Source: JBLKSS01 sp047607725 (GTDB taxonomy: Bacteria; Pseudomonadota; Gammaproteobacteria; Enterobacterales; Enterobacteriaceae). From it: DNA of 42,360 bases. Within the stretch, counting starts at the first letter, position 1; each line of letters starts with the position of its first letter. The translations under genes were made by a program, and so were the position numbers. Below, in pieces: positions 16,217 through 22,810 of the stretch. Location of the stretch: contig NZ_JBLKSS010000122.1 in assembly GCF_047607725.1 (NCBI RefSeq), forward strand, positions 1 through 42,360, read 5' to 3'. The notes under the pieces are model-generated. The model had not been told where the DNA came from and did no database searches. It saw nothing but the letters and a program-made list of their open reading frames with translations.

Positions 16217-16399
16217 AAAAACAGATCGAATTCATCATGTTAGACATCCTACGGAAGAATTTATGCACCGTAAACATCTTCCGCTTCTCTCACCACAGTC
16301 TCTGGCTGAAGAGTACCGCAGCGAGGAAAGAGCAGCCATATCCATGAGGCGGAATATCGTTCGATGCTCCAAAAAATCTCGGCCACTGTGAACGTTGGC
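16217..16399. other. Short intergenic region, possible remnant
   Basis: This 183-base spacer between the Rpn-family gene and the copB-like gene should carry the copB promoter. A 43-codon plus-strand frame from ATG 16,263 has no recognisable relatives and no ribosome-binding site. Nothing else is visible. Confidence 0.35.
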
Positions 16400-17323
16400 T
16401 TAATCCTGTTTAAGGCCATCAAGTTCAACTTCAGACAGTCCGGTAGACATTTTGACAATAGCCCGATCAACTCCATTGGCTAGTAGCTGGCGAGCAATAC
16501 TACGGGCTGATTCTTCACGCCCTTTTTGTTCACCAATCTGGATGCCTTCCATCCTTCCTTTCTGAATGCCTTTCGCTTCAAGCTGTTCTGCAATAGTCAT
16601 AATATCCTCCCGGTAGCGCGGTGTCTGCTCGGCCAGAGCCAGAATAAACTTTTCCCCCTCAGCGGCATTGCCGGCCTCTGCCAGATAGGTGAGCAAAGCC
16701 CGAAACAGATCCTGTGGATACGTCCATTGTTCAAGCAACCCGGCAAGCTCCTTTACCAACTCTAGCATATCACGAGTGCGAATATGCTTCTGCACTAACT
16801 CCATCAATGCAACTCGTTGATGCGTTAAAATTTCCTCATCTGACATGACCGTGACGTCAATGAGCGGGAATGCTTGCATGTATACAGACTTTGCCATTTC
16901 CAGATCAGCAAAGCAATCCAGCCAATGGGTGCTATAGGGATAGGGCGAAGTGTTACCGTGGTAAAATAATAATGGTATTACTACTGGCAAACTCTCGTTA
17001 CCCTTTTCAAGATACCGGTGCATCACAGCCACGCTGTATCGAAAAAGCCGAAACGCCATTAATTTTTCAGGGCGACTTTGGTGCTCTAGTAAGCAATAGA
17101 TATATGCATCTCCTATCGTTGACTCTAGGGAGTAAAGCATATCAGAGCACTGGCTACGTAAATCCCCTTCAATAAATGATCCAGATTCCATTAATAATGT
17201 ATTAAAATTAAGATTCTTTTTTATTTTTTCTGGTAAATGTATCTGCAAAAAGTCCTGAGCAATTTTAGAATTGCTAAGAAATTTCTTAAAAAAAGCATCA
17301 TGATAAGATAGCTGTTTACCCAA
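16400..17323 (-). CDS. Rpn-family recombination-promoting nuclease (YhgA-like)
   Basis: The protein of about 307 residues matches the E. coli RpnA-E family: SYHDAFFKKFLSNSKIAQDF near the start, SGSFIEGDLRSQCSDMLYSL, YIYCLLEHQSRPEKLMAFRL, VVIPLLFYHGNTSPYPYSTH and a glutamine/glycine-rich hinge (KGIQKGRMEGIQIGEQKGRE) before ARQLLANGVDRAIV. The PD-(D/E)XK active site shows Asp61 and Glu80-x-Gln82, the usual ExQ variant. I prefer TTG 17,323 as start because GGGGG lies five bases upstream and family members begin just before the HDA motif; ATG 17,341 is possible. Rpn proteins cleave DNA and stimulate RecA-independent recombination. It sits between the partition genes and the replicon. Confidence 0.88.
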   Translation of the reverse strand: MGKQLSYHDAFFKKFLSNSKIAQDFLQIHLPEKIKKNLNFNTLLMESGSFIEGDLRSQCSDMLYSLESTIGDAYIYCLLEHQSRPEKLMAFRLFRYSVAVMHRYLEKGNESLPVVIPLLFYHGNTSPYPYSTHWLDCFADLEMAKSVYMQAFPLIDVTVMSDEEILTHQRVALMELVQKHIRTRDMLELVKELAGLLEQWTYPQDLFRALLTYLAEAGNAAEGEKFILALAEQTPRYREDIMTIAEQLEAKGIQKGRMEGIQIGEQKGREESARSIARQLLANGVDRAIVKMSTGLSEVELDGLKQD

Positions 17324-17397
17324 ATTTACCCCCTTACGCATACAATTATTACTCAATAGTTTACAAATCAATATAAAATGATGTGTATTAATACTTA

Positions 17398-17697
17398 CTA
17401 TTTTTTTACAGGGGGTCTCCCAGCCTTTGGACTGAACTTTCTAACATCAGAAACCAATTCCAACCGACTAGTAGAAGGCATATCTTCTAAAGCTTTAAGT
17501 GCAGCACGGACTATATCTGCTCTTGATGCACCACTCTCTGCCTGAAAAATCTCACATTTTTCCAAGTCTTCATCTGTAAGTGTAATATTAACTCGATGAA
17601 CCATTGTTGCCGAGACTGGTTTTCTACTCGCATTACTAACAAATTGTCGTAAAGAAGCAGATGGAATATTAACTAGTTTTTCAGGTAGCTTAGCCAT
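17398..17697 (-). CDS. Ribbon-helix-helix partition protein (ParB-like, small)
   Basis: This 99-residue protein has the RHH core VHRVNITLTDEDLEKCEIFQ followed by SGASRADIVRAALKALEDM, and a basic tail ending GRPPVKK. ATG 17,697 follows GAGGTGAGA; a GTG two codons upstream is an alternative. It lies 30 bases downstream of parA on the same strand. Small RHH proteins next to a short ParA are the centromere-binding partners of type Ib partition loci, and they also repress the operon. Palindromes matching ATGTGTAATATTACACAT lie before this gene and before parA and are the likely binding sites. The gene resembles no antitoxin neighbour, as no toxin gene is adjacent. Confidence 0.7.
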   Translation of the reverse strand: MAKLPEKLVNIPSASLRQFVSNASRKPVSATMVHRVNITLTDEDLEKCEIFQAESGASRADIVRAALKALEDMPSTSRLELVSDVRKFSPKAGRPPVKK

Positions 17698-17710
17698 TCT
17701 CACCTCAATA

Positions 17711-17728
17711 ATGTGTAATATTACACAT
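17711..17728. promoter_or_regulatory. Palindromic partition operator, copy 1
   Basis: ATGTGTAATATTACACAT is a perfect 18-base palindrome between parA and the RHH gene. The same core occurs at 18,443-18,466 and, with two changes, at 18,395-18,410. It is the probable binding site of the RHH protein (centromere or operator). Confidence 0.65.
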
Positions 17729-18378
17729 CATATTATTTTTAGTTCTTTTACTAGCAATTCAATCTCTGCACGAGCTTTGTTCCTAGACTTATCATTGTAC
17801 TCATGAACTCCCATGCCTGTGTTATACGCTGTTTTATAAGCTTTACGATAAAAAATACGTTGGCGAGGTACAGGTAACCAGTCAGGATCATCATTGAGCA
17901 TTGATCTTAGAAAACTAGCTTCCGTATCTCGGGGATCTGTTGGACAACGATTAAGTATCAACCATGCGCTAAGCTTGGTATTAAGTGTCTGAGCCTCTTT
18001 TACATCAGCAACTAATTGCGCTAAAGTATTTATTTCTATCTGTGCTGTAGGATCAATAAACGATAATAAAACATCTGCACAACTTAGCCCCTTTCTAAAT
18101 TCTGGCGATTTCTTTCCTGGTGAATCTAGGAAAACATAATCATAGGTATTATTTAATTTTCTCGCTTTATCTGCAATGCTTGTATAGGATTCAAAATAAT
18201 CTATAGTTGATAATCCCAAGTTAATTCTTTCTGTGGCCCAGTCCTTTATGCTTCGTTGATCATCACATTCAAGAATAGCACATTTCTTACCTCTCTTATT
18301 CATTAAGTAGATAAGAATCATAATTAACATTGTCGATTTACCAACACCGCCCTTATGACTACCAAACATAAGAATCAT
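17728..18378 (-). CDS. parA: ParA-family partition ATPase
   Basis: This 216-residue protein starts at ATG 18,378, with GGGGG upstream; in-frame codons further upstream lie in the operator region and are unlikely. It opens MILMFGSHKGGVGKST with the deviant Walker A KGGVGKS at residues 9-15, and has DYVFLDSPGKKS as Walker B and LECDDQRSIKDW typical of ParA switch I. There is no N-terminal DNA-binding domain, so it is type Ib. ParA ATPases move plasmid copies apart over the nucleoid. It is co-directional with the RHH gene, 30 bases downstream. Both are AT-rich compared with the transfer genes. Confidence 0.88.
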   Translation of the reverse strand: MILMFGSHKGGVGKSTMLIMILIYLMNKRGKKCAILECDDQRSIKDWATERINLGLSTIDYFESYTSIADKARKLNNTYDYVFLDSPGKKSPEFRKGLSCADVLLSFIDPTAQIEINTLAQLVADVKEAQTLNTKLSAWLILNRCPTDPRDTEASFLRSMLNDDPDWLPVPRQRIFYRKAYKTAYNTGMGVHEYNDKSRNKARAEIELLVKELKII

Positions 18379-18394
18379 ACACACCCCCAAATGA

Positions 18395-18410
18395 TGTGTA
18401 TCATTACACA
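18395..18410. promoter_or_regulatory. Palindromic partition operator, imperfect copy
   Basis: TGTGTATCATTACACA differs at two positions from the perfect core. It lies 16 bases upstream of the parA start, overlapping its likely promoter, so binding here would autoregulate parA. Confidence 0.55.
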
Positions 18411-18442
18411 CAAATAATGCGCAAGCAAGGGTTTTTCCTTTA

Positions 18443-18466
18443 TTGATGTGTAATATTACACATCAA
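18443..18466. promoter_or_regulatory. Palindromic partition operator, longest copy (24 bases)
   Basis: A perfect 24-base palindrome with core TGTGTAATATTACACA, flanked by TTGA and TCAA, lies 64 bases upstream of parA and 11 bases after the traT stop codon. Being the longest copy, it is the best candidate for the centromere parS. Confidence 0.65.
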
Positions 18467-18476
18467 TAAATGTTAT

Positions 18477-19217
18477 TTAGAGAATACCTGCGATTGACTT
18501 AGCTAGCTGATCTTCCAGTACCGGCTTCGCTTCATCAAACTTCAGATTGACCTTGTTAGCACTGGAAACAACGCGAGTCTGATATTTATGCTGGTCCCCC
18601 ATCCCTATAGTCGTCTGCACCTTACTTCCAGATGTTCCCTGTTTTAGTGTTGCCTTGTTAAACGTCTGCACCTTGGTACGGTTTCTTGTACGTTCAGCAA
18701 TCTGCACATCAGTAACCATTGTGTAATTAACATCTTCAACAAGGGCGTCTGCGACAGTCCCTGCCAGTCCTGCTGCTAATCCAGCTCCTAAGACTGCACC
18801 TGTGGAACTGCTATTATAGCCGGCTATCCCCGCTCCTAGCGCCATTCCTGTCAAGCCGCCATTGCCAAAACCGCCCTGCAAGAAGCCCTGAGCATCTCTC
18901 AAGTCCATTTTATCAGCCTTAAGTATATTCGCCTGGATCCAGTAATGAGCCATACTTGGCATATTGACCACTTCATACCCCTTGACACGTAAGGCATTAG
19001 AAATCTTACCTTGCAAAGCACTCATATCCTTGTCAGAAGTATTTTTTATTTGCAGAAATACAGTGCGCTCACTGGACGGTTCAAGGAAAATAGTTTCACT
19101 CATCTGGGTTTTCACTTCCAGATTGCGTTTTTTAATCGCGGTATTCATGGCACCACAACCAGATAAAATCATTACAGCACTAACAATAAAAATAGAAAAA
19201 ATATTTCTTACCTTCAT
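18477..19217 (-). CDS. traT: TraT surface-exclusion / serum-resistance lipoprotein
   Basis: This intact 246-residue protein is nearly identical in layout to F TraT: signal peptide with lipobox LSGC (Cys21), GAMNTAIKKRNLEVKTQMSE, RTVFLQIKNTSDKDMSALQG, then glycine-rich hydrophobic segments, VEDVNYTMVTDVQIAERT and the ending KPVLEDQLAKSIAGIL. TraT is an abundant outer-membrane lipoprotein that blocks mating-pair formation with cells carrying the same plasmid and gives complement resistance. In F it sits between traS and traD. Here it is far from them, next to the partition locus and after a nuclease gene, with its own 52-base upstream gap. Relocation is therefore visible in the sequence. Confidence 0.95.
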   Translation of the reverse strand: MKVRNIFSIFIVSAVMILSGCGAMNTAIKKRNLEVKTQMSETIFLEPSSERTVFLQIKNTSDKDMSALQGKISNALRVKGYEVVNMPSMAHYWIQANILKADKMDLRDAQGFLQGGFGNGGLTGMALGAGIAGYNSSSTGAVLGAGLAAGLAGTVADALVEDVNYTMVTDVQIAERTRNRTKVQTFNKATLKQGTSGSKVQTTIGMGDQHKYQTRVVSSANKVNLKFDEAKPVLEDQLAKSIAGIL

Positions 19218-19269
19218 AAATTCCCCCTATTGTAACAAACCACTATTGACTTATCTTTTAAACTGGCCT

Positions 19270-20325
19270 TCATATGTTCACAGATGATTTCAATAAATCC
19301 AAATAATCATCAGCGCCATCGACATTAAACTCAATCCACATCGGTAAATGATCACTCATGCGATACGTTCTCCATTCGTTGAAGCTTTTTCCTGATTTTA
19401 TTTTTCTCTCTTGATCATATTGCGTTTTATCTTCATGCCGATAAACATATTCATAAAAATCAAAAACTCCCGCATTCCCTGTGGATTTTAACCTGACTAG
19501 CTTTTTATAATATGCAATTTGATCATAATGTTTGTTTTTTTCTACATTACTCCCAGGAATATTTTGTAATTCATCAGGAACCAAAAAACCACTTTTAGTT
19601 ATCGCTGCCATGGTGCTGTCTGCACGATTAAATATATTAAAGTCTCCCAGTATTATTAAGTTATCTGGCTCCGGTTTTCTTCCTATCTGATACTGCGGAG
19701 AACAAGAAAGCTTACTGGCATTTTTGGCTAATGTTTTAGTAAGTTCCGTAATTTCATTCAATCGACGTGGCTCTACTGCCATGTTCTTACCGTAATAAAT
19801 ATGAACAGTAACCAACGTTAGATATGCCCATCCAGCCCTGAATCCCGCAATATAAGGTGAGCGCACCATCTGCATAGGTTCAGACGTTGTATTTTTTTTC
19901 CTAGGTAGCGTCAATTCAGCCGCCAAACCAGCAAAATTCACTTTCCTTTTATCATAAAGATAGGCCATTCTCTCTGCATTTCCCGCGACACCAAGCGTTA
20001 CATCAGTCACCAAAAAATCCCACCAACTCCCCAAAATCCTTCGTAAATTTTGTAATGGATAAAGACTACCACGGACTTCTTGAATCGCAATAAGATCAAA
20101 ATAATTTAATATCTCAGCTATATAATAATAACACTCATCAGATCGATATCCATACTTCCCATCATCAAAGTTTCTAATATTCCACGTTGCTAACAATAAC
20201 GTATTTGTCGCAGTACGTGCTGGTATTTGTGAAGACAAGCCATATCTAAGCCTTTGAAGACCATCAATAGTCCTGCTTCGCATACTTGCATCTCTAATTT
20301 TTCTAATTCCAGCATAATATGACAC
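19270..20325 (-). CDS. Endonuclease/exonuclease/phosphatase (EEP) superfamily protein
   Basis: The protein has 351 residues from GTG 20,325, preceded by AAGGATG. It carries the complete EEP catalytic set: Asn49 in ATWNIRNF, Glu83 in AIQEVR, His175 in VTVHIYYG, Asp228 and Asn230 in LGDFNIF, and Asp325-His326 in RMSDHLPMW. There is no signal peptide or membrane segment, so it should act in the cytoplasm unless delivered elsewhere. The superfamily includes DNA-repair nucleases, nonspecific nucleases, and lipid and nucleotide phosphatases. The substrate is not evident. It is strikingly AT-rich and sits between finO and traT, a position without an equivalent in F. It probably is cargo; roles in DNA transfer or in defence are guesses. 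Confidence 0.82.
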   Translation of the reverse strand: MSYYAGIRKIRDASMRSRTIDGLQRLRYGLSSQIPARTATNTLLLATWNIRNFDDGKYGYRSDECYYYIAEILNYFDLIAIQEVRGSLYPLQNLRRILGSWWDFLVTDVTLGVAGNAERMAYLYDKRKVNFAGLAAELTLPRKKNTTSEPMQMVRSPYIAGFRAGWAYLTLVTVHIYYGKNMAVEPRRLNEITELTKTLAKNASKLSCSPQYQIGRKPEPDNLIILGDFNIFNRADSTMAAITKSGFLVPDELQNIPGSNVEKNKHYDQIAYYKKLVRLKSTGNAGVFDFYEYVYRHEDKTQYDQERKIKSGKSFNEWRTYRMSDHLPMWIEFNVDGADDYLDLLKSSVNI

Positions 20326-20414
20326 GAAAATATCATCCTTGATATTGCTTGTATTTCAACCAGATTATAAAAATAAATTACTTTACACGATAACTTATTA
20401 CAGTAAATTAGACT

Positions 20415-20936
20415 CTATTCACTTTTGCTCAATAGATTACTCCTTTCACGTTTTTTTAGTGCATGATTCCGTTGCTCTTCGGTCACTTCACCGTTTGCCT
20501 GGCCACGTAAATCGAATCGGGCACCGCCTTCACATAACGCGTCCTGATAAGCCTTTGTACGACTGTAGACCATGATCCCGGTTCGTATCTGCTTTCTGCT
20601 AATATCGAATCCCTTGCTGCTCGCTTCATGAATCATGTCATAAAGTATTCCTATTTTAAGCGGTTTGGGTGATGCCTCGTTGAAAGCCTCCGGCCACAAC
20701 GCCATCAACGTCGCTATCGACGCTTGTCCTCGCCGCTGGTTTTTAGCGCCTCTCTTCGCTGCCTGCTTCGCTTTTGTCTGCGATTTCGGAGGCGCTTTAG
20801 CAGTTTCTCCCTCCTTGGATGAGGTTTTTACCACCGTTTGTTCAGATTCAAGATCAGTTTTTTTTACACTACTGGGCGGCACCAACATTGTTGGTTTACA
20901 TTTAATACTCAGCGTAGAGCGTTTTTGCTTTGTCAC
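20415..20936 (-). CDS. finO: FinO/ProQ-family RNA chaperone (fertility inhibition)
   Basis: The 173-residue protein starts at GTG 20,936, with AAAGGATG upstream. Its very basic N-terminal arm, rich in Lys, Thr and Ser, is followed by a FinO/ProQ domain at about residues 72-150: ATLMALWPEAFNEASPKPLK, IGILYDMIHEAS, ISRKQIRTGIMVYSRTKAYQ and ARFDLRGQANGEV. FinO stabilises FinP antisense RNA and pairs it with the traJ leader, repressing transfer. Its place downstream of traI and traX matches F, though two extra genes lie between traX and finO. FinP and traJ are outside the window. A general ProQ-like chaperone role is the main alternative. Confidence 0.85.
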   Translation of the reverse strand: MTKQKRSTLSIKCKPTMLVPPSSVKKTDLESEQTVVKTSSKEGETAKAPPKSQTKAKQAAKRGAKNQRRGQASIATLMALWPEAFNEASPKPLKIGILYDMIHEASSKGFDISRKQIRTGIMVYSRTKAYQDALCEGGARFDLRGQANGEVTEEQRNHALKKRERSNLLSKSE

Positions 20937-21019
20937 TTAACATCCTTTCAGGCCTCTGGCACACCCATCACTCGCATTCCGGGAAAAACGGAGGCGCACT
21001 GTTTAACGACGAACATGAC

Positions 21020-21694
21020 TCAAAGAAATCCATCATCGTCATGACTGAAATCATCAGCACCCCATTCGTTATTGGATAACGTATCATTCTGATCAAGAAA
21101 ATGCCGGTCAGACACATGATTAAATGTCTCCAGATTACCAGCATCAAAATTCTGGCTCAGCAACGGATCGCTCCCTCCAACCATCGACGCGGTGGGATCA
21201 TCAATAATATTAACGCTCTCTTCAGGGACGGAGTGGTGAAACATATTGGTTAACATATTGCCCAACACGACCCCACCCGCGACACCCGCCGCCGTCTGCA
21301 ATGCACCAGACATGAAACTGCCTCCACGTGGCGCGTTGGAAGAGGGCGCAGAGCCCGTGTAGCCCGGTGACGGCGTTGGTACTTGCGGTTGTGGCGACGG
21401 CTGGGAACGACCACCACCAAACAACCCACTGAGAAAACCACCGCTTGCCGATTGCTGAGTCTCCCTCAACCGGGCAACGTCGTTTTGCAGCTGCTGAACC
21501 TGCTGGTTGAGACGGTTCAATGCCGCCTCCTGAATCAGCATCGACTGCGCCATATAGTAAGGCGCAGCGGGCTGTTGCTGAATAAAGCCCTGAATCAGCC
21601 GCTCCGCTTCCGCATCTCGCGGCCCCGCACGCTGTTCCGCCTGTTTCAGCCGTTGAAACAATCCATCTATCAAACGTTGCTCTTCTGATTGCAT
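21020..21694 (-). CDS. DUF2076-family protein
   Basis: The 224-residue protein begins MQSEEQRLIDGLFQRLKQAE and continues with AAPYYMAQSMLIQEAALNRL and a coiled-coil segment LNQQVQQLQNDVARLRE. A glycine/proline-rich linker follows, then a hydrophobic AAGVAGGVVLGNMLTNMF and an acidic tail ending DDFSHDDDGFL. This is the pattern of DUF2076, proteins of unknown function usually encoded on enterobacterial chromosomes. There is no signal peptide. The glycine-rich hydrophobic stretch could insert in a membrane. Its presence among transfer genes, between traX and finO, is unusual and points to capture from a chromosome. No function is assigned. Confidence 0.78.
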   Translation of the reverse strand: MQSEEQRLIDGLFQRLKQAEQRAGPRDAEAERLIQGFIQQQPAAPYYMAQSMLIQEAALNRLNQQVQQLQNDVARLRETQQSASGGFLSGLFGGGRSQPSPQPQVPTPSPGYTGSAPSSNAPRGGSFMSGALQTAAGVAGGVVLGNMLTNMFHHSVPEESVNIIDDPTASMVGGSDPLLSQNFDAGNLETFNHVSDRHFLDQNDTLSNNEWGADDFSHDDDGFL

Positions 21695-21757
21695 ATCTTT
21701 ATGCTTCCGTTATTTTAAACGATTAATCCCATTTAATTTAAAAATAAAACGGGGTAT

Positions 21758-22006
21758 TTATTCAATTTCTTTTCTTGCCTGGACACGATGCCAGAAAAAA
21801 ATAGCAACGCATAAAACGGAAAATACCCCATTTTTGATTAATGACCGCTTCGCTTCAATCAGAAGGGTTTTTGCCTCCTCCCCGGAGACAAAAAACACAT
21901 CCGCAACGGATGATAATGTGGCATAAAACGTGCACATAAACGCGATAAGTACGATGACATTCGCCACCGAGTAATAAAATTGCCGACAGTTAATACGCTT
22001 TAACAT
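21758..22006 (-). CDS. Small two-helix membrane protein of unknown function
   Basis: The 82-residue product begins MLKRINCRQFYYSVANVIVL. AGGAG lies five bases before ATG 22,006; the ATG at 22,009 is too close to it. Two hydrophobic stretches (VANVIVLIAFMCTFYATLSS and NGVFSVLCVAIFFWHRV) suggest two membrane helices with a charged middle. It follows traX by 8 bases on the same strand, so it is probably the last gene of the traI-traX unit. I do not recognise the family. Confidence 0.6.
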   Translation of the reverse strand: MLKRINCRQFYYSVANVIVLIAFMCTFYATLSSVADVFFVSGEEAKTLLIEAKRSLIKNGVFSVLCVAIFFWHRVQARKEIE

Positions 22007-22014
22007 CATATCTC

Positions 22015-22776
22015 CTATAGACCCCACGTCAGCGCCGCCAGTACCACCAGATGCCCGAGGTACGCCAGTGGAATAAAGTGTCTCACCAACAGGCGCTGCT
22101 CCGCCTGTGCGCCATATCGCAACGGCATGACGGCGCAAAGGCAGGCTGTCGCCAGCAACGGCGCAGCGAACATCATGGCCCGGTCATATCCGTGATTCAT
22201 CATGGCGCTCATCAGGCACCACAGTCCCAGCCCGGCAAGGCGACGCGTCGGAGTACGGCCAATATACGCCAGATACGCCCCACCCAGCATCACCAGACCA
22301 CTAAAATCATAGCTGGTTAATGACACCATCGCCCATACAATGAGCAGCAGAACGATTTTGACATAATTAACCTCACGCCGCGCCTGCACCCACAGAAAAA
22401 TCTGCCCCGCGACCGCAAAGGCAAACAGGATATTGGCCTGCAAGCAGGCCAGTAACCGGTCGTCAAAATGCAGCGCCAGCGTATAGCCCGGTTGAGCCAG
22501 TACCGCCCAACCCCATAGCCGGTTAACCTGCCCTTGCGTTATCGCCGTATGGCGGGCCAGATTACGGCACCACACCAGCCCGAACAGGGGAAAGGCCCCT
22601 CGCCCCAGCCATTGCAGCCCGCCGATGTCCAGCTCAAAAGCACGGTTAATATGGTCTGCCAGCATCATCAGCAGCGCCAGGACTTTCAGTATATCCGTCT
22701 GCCGCGCGGAAAAGCGCAGTGTCCCGGTCAGCAGGCTATCCAGTCGCTGGACGCCTGACGGTAAACCGTATGCCAA
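22015..22776 (-). CDS. traX: TraX, pilin N-acetylase
   Basis: The protein has about 253 residues and multiple membrane helices. It is recognised by LKVLALLMMLADHINRAFEL, WLGRGAFPLFGLVWCRNLAR, NRLWGWAVLAQ and ANILFAFAVAGQIFLW, which follow F TraX (248 residues). I chose TTG 22,776 as start since GGGAGAAGG lies just upstream and longer in-frame starts run into the end of traI; the choice is tentative. TraX acetylates the N-terminus of F pilin in the inner membrane. It directly follows traI, as in F. Confidence 0.88.
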   Translation of the reverse strand: MAYGLPSGVQRLDSLLTGTLRFSARQTDILKVLALLMMLADHINRAFELDIGGLQWLGRGAFPLFGLVWCRNLARHTAITQGQVNRLWGWAVLAQPGYTLALHFDDRLLACLQANILFAFAVAGQIFLWVQARREVNYVKIVLLLIVWAMVSLTSYDFSGLVMLGGAYLAYIGRTPTRRLAGLGLWCLMSAMMNHGYDRAMMFAAPLLATACLCAVMPLRYGAQAEQRLLVRHFIPLAYLGHLVVLAALTWGL

Positions 22777-22810
22777 TCGCCTTCTCCCACTCTCATGCCG
22801 GGACGAGGCG

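Noticed and set aside
16261..16476. 71-codon minus-strand frame overlapping the end of the Rpn gene
   Set aside because: The overlapping part is out of frame with the Rpn protein and the remainder has no recognisable relatives.
17398..17697. Toxin-antitoxin interpretation of the RHH gene
   Set aside because: No toxin-sized gene is adjacent in the same operon; the upstream partner is a ParA ATPase, so partition fits better.
19270..20325. CdtB-type cytolethal toxin subunit
   Set aside because: There is no signal peptide and no neighbouring CdtA or CdtC; the core text differs from CdtB.
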